Shown one piece after another: positions 14,818 to 21,837 of a DNA stretch of 22,965 nucleotides (its first letter is position 1; each line of letters starts with the position of its first letter). The notes under the pieces were generated by a model that was not told where the DNA came from, searched no databases, and saw only the letters and a list, made by a program, of their open reading frames with translations. The DNA is from CAZBBC01 sp964489835 (lineage in GTDB: Bacteria > Calditrichota > Calditrichia > JAJRVZ01). The translations under genes and the position numbers were made by a program. The DNA lies in NCBI GenBank assembly GCA_964489835.1, contig CAZBBC010000063.1, positions 1-22,965 of the forward strand, given 5' to 3'.

Positions 14818-14994
14818 TCAACTAATATACAAATAGATGATAATCACGAATAAAAATGCGGCAATTAACCACCAAAATGATTTTGTTTTGATTCGGCTCC
14901 CCAACCTTTGAAATCTAATGCGGTGACTCTTATCAAGCGTTTCATTACCCAGATTGAAGGGATTAAACTCTCTTCTTTTACCTCTGGAAATCAT
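14818..14994 (-). CDS. small single-span membrane protein (58 residues)
   Basis: ATG at 14994 is preceded by GGTGAT at about six bases. The product starts MISRGKRREFNPFNLGNE: a basic, polar N-terminal half followed by KTKSFWWLIAAFLFVIIIYL and a short tail ending YIS. The charge distribution predicts a cytoplasmic N-terminus and one C-terminal membrane helix. The frame has a clean start, a plausible ribosome site and a sensible composition in otherwise non-coding DNA, which supports it as a real gene. It is on the same strand as the CNB pair but about 250 bases upstream, in a region without other genes. I do not recognise the family; a tail-anchored membrane adaptor is possible. Confidence 0.6.
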   Translation of the reverse strand: MISRGKRREFNPFNLGNETLDKSHRIRFQRLGSRIKTKSFWWLIAAFLFVIIIYLYIS

Positions 14995-15186
14995 ATCTAA
15001 ATCACCATCAGTGTAAATTTTACAATTAAATTATTACGACATTCATAGTGACTATATGCTCATAAATCATAAGTCTGCTGATTATGAAAACAATGATTCA
15101 TCGATTAAAAATTTCTCTTTTGAATAACACATATAACCTGACTGCATCATAGCGCAGCCCAAGGCAACAAATAAAAAAAATAATTA

Positions 15187-15316
15187 ACCACGAAGCACGC
15201 GAAGGACACGAAGATATATTTATTGAATTAAAATAAAAAAATATAATATTAAAATTTGAACAGGAATTCCATTTCAATTTCACCCTAAATAATTGTTATT
15301 ATTATACCTTCGTGGT
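15187..15316. repeat. CACGAAG-type inverted repeat element
   Basis: ACCACGAAG (15187-15195) pairs with CTTCGTGGT (15308-15316). The left side continues as degenerate units (CACGAAG, CACGCGAAG, GACACGAAG). This text resembles a non-coding repeat spread through many environmental bacterial genomes (recalled, not searched). The interior is AT-rich. Confidence 0.55.
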
Positions 15317-15340
15317 GAACAATTCAGGCTAGTAGTGTTC

Positions 15341-15464
15341 CATTTAGATGATCATCAGTTTATTTGTTAGGTTGAAGAAGACTTCAGAACAGGTAGTATG
15401 AAGAAAGTCGTCTGTTCTGATCTCTATACTGGAGTAAATCTTGGCAAACTGATTTATCCAAATG
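15341..15464. repeat. imperfect long inverted repeat
   Basis: The left arm has CATTTAGAT...CAGTTT and TTCAGAACAG. The right arm, read on the other strand, has CATTTGGAT...CAGTTT and ATCAGAACAG. The blocks are in matching order, giving an interrupted hairpin about 124 bases long. It adjoins the CACGAAG element. No coding frame crosses it. It could be a decayed miniature element or a structured RNA; nothing decides between these. Confidence 0.45.
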
Positions 15465-15764
15465 TGAGCTACTTTTAAGACATTCTCATATATGTGATGT
15501 TACTGTAAAAATTCCTGATACAGATTGATATGTATTTTATATCACCTCGAAAATATAAGAGTTTAAAACATAGGCATCAATAAAAAATATAACCGTCGAA
15601 ACATTATCATATCTGGACAGTTTTACTGTACGGAATCTAAAGCCTCATTACATACTGATAAAAAGTTTGAATAAGAAGTAAGTTATTCACTATTCATACG
15701 GGAGATTAATATTTGTGAGAAATTTTTTGATTAATCGTGATGGGCGTCCGTGTAAATCGTTAAT

Positions 15765-16130
15765 CATTTAAAATTCTCACCGGAATATCAAATGGTTTGC
15801 AGACTAATAAACTGATTCAAAGAACTCACCGTAAATCCCACCCTTTCATATAGATTGGAGACATAGGTAACACAATATTTCGTTTTTAATTGGACAAAAA
15901 CTCTCCCCCTATCCCCCTCTCTTGAAAAGAGAGGGGGAATTTTTTTCATGAAAAGCAATGAAAAAACAAGGTTTCTTCTAAGTGCAATAAAGAGAAGAAT
16001 AATATTTGCAGTAAATATAAATCGGATTCTGCTCCCCTTCTCTTCTCAAGAGAAGGGGCTGGGGGATGAGTTTTTTAAAAAATAATTGAATCCTTATTTA
16101 CCCGCCACTCATCAGTAATCGTGCAAAATA
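15765..16130. repeat. dispersed hairpin repeat, copy B (longer version)
   Basis: It is homologous to 9732-9940 at both ends, but has about 150 extra bases in the middle. It contains two near-perfect hairpins: CCCCCTCTCTT/AAGAGAGGGGG (15913-15923, 15927-15937) followed by a run of seven T, and CCCCTTCTCTT/AAGAGAAGGGG (16034-16044, 16048-16058) followed by GATGAGTTTTTTAAAA. Either hairpin could terminate plus-strand transcription. It lies upstream of the exported-protein gene at 16297. Confidence 0.85.
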
Positions 16131-16296
16131 TTAAAAAGATTTAAAACTAGGTATTTCATCAAAAATTTTAATTTGAATATTTAAACATTAAATTGTAAAA
16201 TTTTGAATTTAGTATTAAAAAATAATTCAGTGTAGCGTGTAAAAATTTGTTCAATTACCCGATGAGAATGTCATTCAATCTCCGTTACGATCAACA

Positions 16297-17796
16297 ATGA
16301 AAATCGCATTATTCTTTTTTGTTATTTCCCACTTTGTGATAGGAGCAGAGCTTGCTTATCCTCAGTTTCAGCAATCTAACCAGACTTACCCCCTAGAAGG
16401 ATCAGTTCTGACATTTCCGATATCAGGTGAGATCCGGAATGCATTCAGTTATGAACCCATCATGGACGCTACCGTACGCTTTATCATTACCTCCGATAGC
16501 ACAGATCTTAAAACTGATATCGTGGGGCATTTCAACGGCAGATGGACAAGTGTGCAGGGAGATGTCGTAGAAAACTTTCCAAATCCTTTTAATCCAAGTA
16601 CTACTATTAGATTCGGTATTGGCTATGATGTTTTGGAAATTTATACAATCCTGGGGCAATTATTGAGCAGAGTTGACATCAACACACAAAAGGAAGTTGA
16701 ACTCTATATGGCCAGCGGCGTCTATATCTATCGCGTCAGGGATAATGAAACAGGTCGGGTAGCACAGAATAAAATGATTGCTCTGGACGGAGGATATTTT
16801 ACCATTTATCTTCAACAGTTAGATCATTGGCAGAGGAAATCAACAAATTCTTTCAACAAATCTAATAATATTTTCGATGATTTTGCCCATGTGAGAGTAT
16901 TTAAACCAGGTTACACAGAACTCGATACAACAGTTCGGCTATCAGAAGGTGTGAGAAACAATTTTATTCTCAAATTAAAACCATTCATAACATACAAAGT
17001 ACAGGGTTCAATCATTGATAACTATGGTAATTCAATCGACAATGCCCGCCTGCTTGTGATCAATAATCCCTTAAATTTCCCGGATACCTTGTTCAACCAG
17101 ATTGTATCTTCCCCTTATATTAGCAGTGACATGATACGGGTTGCCCAAAGACTTGACCATGTTTTAATCAAAGTTATCAAATATAATTACGAGATCTATG
17201 GCGAATACACATCTCTGCAACCAGGTCTCAATACAGAGGACATTGAACTTGTGAGACAGCTCAACCAATTCAGTATTGCAGGAGAAATACGGGACATAGT
17301 CAATGGTGAACCTCTGAGAAAAAATATCGTTATTCACCGATCAGGATTAGAACCTGATACGATAAATACTATGAATGGATGGTTTGAAAATACTATCGAG
17401 GACACAGCCCTCTCACTGATACTAACGCTCGAAGCAGTAGATGACAGGGAACATTTCGGTGAGAAAAAAAGACTTACCCTGGTTGCAACAAAAACCACCG
17501 AATCGGATTTTATATTGCAGCCAAAACTGGTTATGTTTTCTCTTACAGGAAAGATAACAGAAAATAAAAGCGGTAAGGCAATAATTAACGCGCAGGTACT
17601 TGTAATCCAACAATCTGACACATTGGTAAACGTACTCACAAATGGAGAGGGTATCTACGACTCGGGAGAATTCTTCAGTGAAAAATCGCCATTAAGGGAT
17701 GTAATTTTTAAAGTAGTAACAGATGGCCATAAGCCCAAGACTGAGATCCTTACTCTCGGCCATGGGATAAATTCGAAGAATGCAATAGTAAAGTGA
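16297..17796 (+). CDS. exported protein with carboxypeptidase-regulatory-like repeats and an internal type IX sorting-like domain
   Basis: The product has 499 residues. MKIALFFFVISHFVIGAELA is a signal peptide, which fixes the start although no ribosome site is visible. Four beta-sandwich repeats resembling carboxypeptidase regulatory-like domains open with ISGEIRN (about 42), VQGSIID (about 235), IAGEIRD (about 333) and LTGKITE (about 410). Residues about 92-165 (ENFPNPFNPSTTIRFGI, LEIYTILGQLLSRV, SGVYIYRV, NKMIAL) match the type A C-terminal sorting domain of the type IX system, which normally ends a protein. Here it interrupts the first repeat, whose second half resumes near DDFAHVRVFKPGYTELDTTVRL. 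The protein is probably periplasmic or on the surface. Function unknown. It converges on the barrel-protein gene. Confidence 0.82.
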   Translation: MKIALFFFVISHFVIGAELAYPQFQQSNQTYPLEGSVLTFPISGEIRNAFSYEPIMDATVRFIITSDSTDLKTDIVGHFNGRWTSVQGDVVENFPNPFNPSTTIRFGIGYDVLEIYTILGQLLSRVDINTQKEVELYMASGVYIYRVRDNETGRVAQNKMIALDGGYFTIYLQQLDHWQRKSTNSFNKSNNIFDDFAHVRVFKPGYTELDTTVRLSEGVRNNFILKLKPFITYKVQGSIIDNYGNSIDNARLLVINNPLNFPDTLFNQIVSSPYISSDMIRVAQRLDHVLIKVIKYNYEIYGEYTSLQPGLNTEDIELVRQLNQFSIAGEIRDIVNGEPLRKNIVIHRSGLEPDTINTMNGWFENTIEDTALSLILTLEAVDDREHFGEKKRLTLVATKTTESDFILQPKLVMFSLTGKITENKSGKAIINAQVLVIQQSDTLVNVLTNGEGIYDSGEFFSEKSPLRDVIFKVVTDGHKPKTEILTLGHGINSKNAIVK

Positions 17797-17907
17797 TCAG
17801 GTTATTATATGGATTATCTCCAGGAGTAAAATCACTCTAAAGGAACAAAACATCACTTACCGTTTTGAAGTTTTAAACCGGTGTAAGATGATAGAAATAG
17901 ATATATT

Positions 17908-19692
17908 TTAGAAATGATAATACAAATCAACCTTGGCAAAGGTATATTCAGTTTTTTTTCGTCCTTCATCTATCAGATAGTTTTGTGAAATCTGACTCAA
18001 AAACCTGAGGTTCTGGCCCAGAGGGTATAAAAATCTGATATAAGGACTTACTCTTCTTATATTTCTAAATTTGTTGACAACAGCAAATTGATACCAGTTT
18101 TTTTCCTCGTAGATAGCTGCCCCTGCTTCGATATTAAAGCGAAAAACACGCCGCTTTGATAGAAATAGATCATAATACAAGATCTGAGAATATTCCACAA
18201 CATTCTGAGCAAACTCATCTTTAAAAAAACTGCCGACATCCCCCAATTCAAGCCGGGCATAAAAACCGCAAAAAGCATGATAAAAAAGAGGTACCAATAA
18301 TGAATCTGAAATCACATAATTTCTGAAAATGTAACTTCTGGTAACCTTGAATAAATGGTCAAAATCATAGACTGTATAATTTGCCAGAACATGGGTGCTC
18401 AGTATATTATACCAGTTATTATATTCGTAGTTAATGGTGGATTGAATCTTGTACATCCGGTCCCAGCTGTTATTGGCACTTTTCTCCTTAAACAGATACA
18501 TCTTGTGAAAAAGATTAACATCAACATCAATATCTGCCCATAACAAATGGCTGAAACGATGAAAATACCTGGCCCAACCGATAAATCGGATATCATCGCG
18601 ATCATCATGATTTTCAGTCATGTCAGGCGTATCATATTGATACTTTATAAAATTGAATTGAAAGTCGATACGATCATTCCCACTGATCAGGAATGAAAAA
18701 TCGGTTTGGATGCCCGTCTGCAGTGTTTCACTATCCGTTCTGAAATCAAGATTATCAAGGTTTTCCTGAAAAGTACGTAGGCCCAGATAAAATAAAAATG
18801 ATGAGGACAAATAGCGATATCCAAAACGATTTTCAAACCGGAACACTTTCCGGACATTCGGATTTATTGGTGTATTATCCGAGATATTTCTGTCCATCAG
18901 AATTGTATTAAACCGCAAGTGAGATCTTGAAGAGATGGAATAATTCAATGTATTATACAGATTTTTACTCTCAATATTTACATCTACCAGTGCCCGGGCA
19001 TCTGCGGAATAATACTGTTGTTTCGAAGTAACATAGGCGACTTTTAGAGAATCATAAGCGTAGGTTGAAAATTTCTTTTGGATACTTATATCTACATGGT
19101 GGGCTTTATTTTCTCTTCGTGGATATATATCCAATGCAGTACCTAAATTTAGATTCGTATGATAATCACCAAGATTATACCGATTTACTTCCGCATCAAT
19201 CCCCAGATCCCAGCCCCAGTCTATGTATGATTTATTTTCAGATCGTTGATAACCAACATAGGGGTAAAAAATCACATCTTCCTGTAGATGAAAAATTGTT
19301 TTTAATCCCAAGGCATGATTACTGATTCGATTGGTTAATGCGGTCTGCCTAATTGCGGACTGCCTATCGGTAAGAGACCAGGACTTCAGATATATGCCAT
19401 AATAATCCCCAGCCTGCTTTTTAAATACAAACAGATTCAGATTATTCTCATCTCTCCATTTTCGTTGATCCAAACTCGGCAGATGTAAGTTTGTTGTAAA
19501 GCGGTCATCAATATGAAAGCCCGGACCATCTTCTGATTCATAATCGTAGAATAGATTACCACGCCACTCCCACTGTGTATTTTGTTTAATCAAGGATAAC
19601 CGCCAGTATTGATTCAATGGAGATAAAAAATTTTGGGCATTGGCTGGAGAAAAAATGAGGAAGGTGATAATAATTTTTAATAGCCAGTCCAG
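17908..19692 (-). CDS. putative outer-membrane beta-barrel protein, start uncertain
   Basis: The first canonical start codon in frame is TTG at 19617, giving 569 residues without an export signal. The frame stays open upstream and encodes LDWLLKIIITFLIFSPANA followed by Q, a textbook signal peptide. I therefore extend it to CTG 19692 (594 residues). The nearby ATG (19700-19698) is in another frame, so a one-base indel or a non-canonical start must be assumed. The mature part has many alternating aromatic/polar strands (NLFYDYES, SSSFLFYLGLRTF, FDFQFNFIKYQYDT-like segments) and ends KVDLYYHF with a C-terminal phenylalanine, typical of outer-membrane barrels. No plug or TonB box is seen. It follows divIC by about 14 bases, so it is likely in the eno-divIC operon. 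Family and substrate unknown. Confidence 0.75.
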   Translation of the reverse strand: MDWLLKIIITFLIFSPANAQNFLSPLNQYWRLSLIKQNTQWEWRGNLFYDYESEDGPGFHIDDRFTTNLHLPSLDQRKWRDENNLNLFVFKKQAGDYYGIYLKSWSLTDRQSAIRQTALTNRISNHALGLKTIFHLQEDVIFYPYVGYQRSENKSYIDWGWDLGIDAEVNRYNLGDYHTNLNLGTALDIYPRRENKAHHVDISIQKKFSTYAYDSLKVAYVTSKQQYYSADARALVDVNIESKNLYNTLNYSISSRSHLRFNTILMDRNISDNTPINPNVRKVFRFENRFGYRYLSSSFLFYLGLRTFQENLDNLDFRTDSETLQTGIQTDFSFLISGNDRIDFQFNFIKYQYDTPDMTENHDDRDDIRFIGWARYFHRFSHLLWADIDVDVNLFHKMYLFKEKSANNSWDRMYKIQSTINYEYNNWYNILSTHVLANYTVYDFDHLFKVTRSYIFRNYVISDSLLVPLFYHAFCGFYARLELGDVGSFFKDEFAQNVVEYSQILYYDLFLSKRRVFRFNIEAGAAIYEEKNWYQFAVVNKFRNIRRVSPYIRFLYPLGQNLRFLSQISQNYLIDEGRKKTEYTFAKVDLYYHF

Positions 19693-19706
19693 GTATACAT
19701 GATTCG

Positions 19707-20042
19707 CTATTCTTCCACTATGTCGTATACTTTTTCCTCCTTTTTTTTCATTTTATATTTTTCTCTCGCTATTTTTTCGATGTATTCCGGATCCTTTTCG
19801 ATTTTAGATTTAATCGTTTCCAAACTGACCTTTTCCGCTTCCAGGTTTTTTATTTCTTGTTCCAGATTCTGTTTTTGTTTCTTAAATTTATACCATTGAT
19901 AGGTACCGCGTGATCCCGTAGAAAAAATAATCACAATGATAACAAGAATGGCAAAAAACACAAGGTGTCTGAGACGTTTTTTACGTGCTATTTTCTCCAT
20001 TACTTCGGTGATCTTACGACCTGTCTTACGCCTTTTTGCCAT
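19707..20042 (-). CDS. septum formation initiator, DivIC/FtsB family
   Basis: The product has 111 residues. A very basic N-terminus (MAKRRKTGRK) leads to one membrane span (about 27-41, VFFAILVIIVIIFS). A coiled coil follows (about 50-90, KFKKQKQNLEQEIKNLEAEKVSLE), then IEKDPEYIEKIAREKYKM, which matches the conserved end of FtsB/DivIC proteins. These bitopic proteins join FtsL and FtsQ/DivIB in the divisome. The gene lies 23 bases downstream of eno, an arrangement seen in many bacteria, which supports the call. The highly charged tail (KKKEEKVYDIVEE) is longer than in E. coli FtsB. Confidence 0.92.
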   Translation of the reverse strand: MAKRRKTGRKITEVMEKIARKKRLRHLVFFAILVIIVIIFSTGSRGTYQWYKFKKQKQNLEQEIKNLEAEKVSLETIKSKIEKDPEYIEKIAREKYKMKKKEEKVYDIVEE

Positions 20043-20065
20043 TCTTATTGATGCTCCATCCGGAT

Positions 20066-21355
20066 TTAAATCACTTGTCGGAATGACTTAACACCTAAAA
20101 AGACAGCAGTATCTGCCAGCATTTCTTCAATTCGCAACAACTGATTATATTTGGCAATTCGATCACTCCTCGAGGCAGAGCCCGTCTTAATCTGACCGGC
20201 ATTCGTTGCCACCGCCAGATCCGCAATGGTACTATCTTCTGTCTCTCCTGAGCGATGAGAAATAACTGTAGTATAGCCTGCTTTATGTGCCAACTCAATC
20301 GCATCGAGAGTCTCGGTTAAGGTTCCGATTTGATTTACCTTGATCAGAATTGAATTAGTGATTCCCTTTTTAATACCTTTTGCGAGTCTGTTTGTGTTGG
20401 TTACGAAAATATCATCTCCGACCAGCTGAATTTTATCACCCAGCTTCTCAGTCATGATTTTCCACCCATCCCAATCATCCTCAGCCATACCATCCTCAAT
20501 CGATATGATCGGATATTTATTCACCCACTGTTCATAATAGGCAACCATCTTTTCGGCAGTCAATTCTTTTTTTTCTGAAGCGAGTATGTAACGTTTTTTC
20601 TTTTTATCATAGAATTCACTTGATGCTGGGTCCAGTGCAAGAAAGATATCTTTTCCCGCCTGATATCCCGACTTTTTTATAGCTGCCAGTATAACCTCTA
20701 TTGCTTCTTCATTGGATTTTAAATTGGGGGCAAATCCCCCCTCATCGCCAACAGCCGTATTATAACCTTTGCTAATCAACACTTTTTTTAGATGATGGAA
20801 TACTTCAGTCCCCATTCGCAATGCTTCACTGAATTTTGAAGCGCCGGCCGGTACAATCATAAATTCCTGTAAATCCACGTTATTATCTGCATGGCTGCCG
20901 CCATTTAGTATATTCATCATCGGTACAGGTAAAACTTTTGCATTTACGCCACCGAGATATTGGTATAATGGAAGCCCAAGTGCTTCCGCTGCGGCTTTAG
21001 CGACAGCAAGTGAAACACCCAGTATAGCGTTCGCACCCAATTTACTTTTATTTGCCGTGCCATCTAATTCAATCATTAATTGATCAATTCCGATCTGATC
21101 AGTTGCGTCTAACCCTATGATATGTTCCGTAATAATATCATTTACATTACTTACCGCTTTCTGAACTCCTTTACCCAAATACCTGTTTTTATCTTTGTCA
21201 CGCAGTTCATTGGCTTCGTGTTCGCCGGTAGAAGCACCAGAAGGAATTGCTGCCCGTCCCATTGCACCGCTTTCTAAAACAACATCGACTTCTATCGTCG
21301 GATTTCCTCTGGAATCAAGTAATTCCCTGGCAATTACATCAACAATAAGTGTCAT
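20066..21355 (-). CDS. eno: enolase (phosphopyruvate hydratase)
   Basis: Enolase converts 2-phosphoglycerate to phosphoenolpyruvate. The 429 residues are full length. The ATG at 21355 has GGAG and GGGA just upstream. Visible landmarks: substrate loop SGASTGEHEA, GVSLAVAKAAAEALGLPLYQYLGG, the GDEGGFAPN segment, metal ligands in LALDPASSEFYD and SIEDGMAEDDWDGW, catalytic lysine in ILIKVNQIGTLTET, and SHRSGETED. All expected motifs are intact. It is the first gene of eno-divIC-barrel on the minus strand; its promoter lies in the 480-base gap shared with the divergent transporter gene. Confidence 0.98.
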   Translation of the reverse strand: MTLIVDVIARELLDSRGNPTIEVDVVLESGAMGRAAIPSGASTGEHEANELRDKDKNRYLGKGVQKAVSNVNDIITEHIIGLDATDQIGIDQLMIELDGTANKSKLGANAILGVSLAVAKAAAEALGLPLYQYLGGVNAKVLPVPMMNILNGGSHADNNVDLQEFMIVPAGASKFSEALRMGTEVFHHLKKVLISKGYNTAVGDEGGFAPNLKSNEEAIEVILAAIKKSGYQAGKDIFLALDPASSEFYDKKKKRYILASEKKELTAEKMVAYYEQWVNKYPIISIEDGMAEDDWDGWKIMTEKLGDKIQLVGDDIFVTNTNRLAKGIKKGITNSILIKVNQIGTLTETLDAIELAHKAGYTTVISHRSGETEDSTIADLAVATNAGQIKTGSASRSDRIAKYNQLLRIEEMLADTAVFLGVKSFRQVI

Positions 21356-21592
21356 TATCCCTACTCCTTTTCCAATTCTTTTTTAGTCTAATATAGTATT
21401 TAAATTTATAAAATCTACACATTTAGGTATAAATGTGCAAGGGTTAAATGGGCATTAAAGACTCCAGTTACCACCCGCTGGGAACAGATATTTTAGTTAT
21501 TTTTCTGTACTTTTCCCTTCACCTGTTTTCATTTTTGAGTATATACACCGGTTTGTGAGCAGGAACTTTTAGTTGAAAAGGAGGAGGAGTAT

Positions 21593-21837
21593 ATGTAAAT
21601 TCATCTTTATTTTCGTTGTGCTTCAAATTTTTTTTGATTGGAGATACCTCTGAGGTGGATAATTCAAATTCTTTTCACAAAATATCGCCATACCGGAAGG
21701 CTGGTGATGGTAGAAATATACCCGCACAACCTTTCCTTAGAATATCCTTTTCCGAAAGATTCCCTGTTATAATACCGGCAGATGCCTTAACAATTTTTTA
21801 CCCATCGATTACAAAAGTTACCCGCGAACGATATTAA
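21593..21837 (+). pseudogene. probable broken small exported-protein gene upstream of the CLC gene
   Basis: A strong ribosome site, GGAGGAGGAG (21580-21589), precedes ATG 21593, but the next codon is TAA. Skipping one base gives KFIFIFVVLQIFF, a signal-peptide-like stretch. A second frame then runs from about 21616 to TAA 21835-21837 (FFLIGDTSEVDNSNS...VTRERY), whose stop overlaps the next ATG (TAATG). Two frameshifts would be needed, the second near a run of eight T. The coupling to the next gene suggests it was once translated. No homologue is recognised, and chance is possible. The rest of the 480-base gap (21356-21580) shows nothing further. Confidence 0.3.

Larger units (their letters stand above)
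14995..16296. other. 1.3-kb gene-poor, repeat-rich intergenic region
   Basis: No convincing protein gene is seen on either strand. It holds three separate inverted-repeat elements (15187-15316, 15341-15464, 15765-16130). Between about 15470 and 15760 the DNA is AT-rich and shows no structure I can name. The promoter of the plus-strand gene at 16297 should lie in the last 170 bases, but that start codon has no visible Shine-Dalgarno. Confidence 0.6.

Noticed and set aside
15098..15283. 61-codon minus-strand frame across the CACGAAG element
   Set aside because: It runs through an inverted repeat, has a biased Phe/Ile/Asn composition and no ribosome site; it is an artefact of the repeat.
17856..17890. 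Imperfect hairpin (CTTAC...GTAAG) between convergent genes, considered as a bidirectional terminator
   Set aside because: The stem is short and asymmetric with no T run, so the support is too weak to list.
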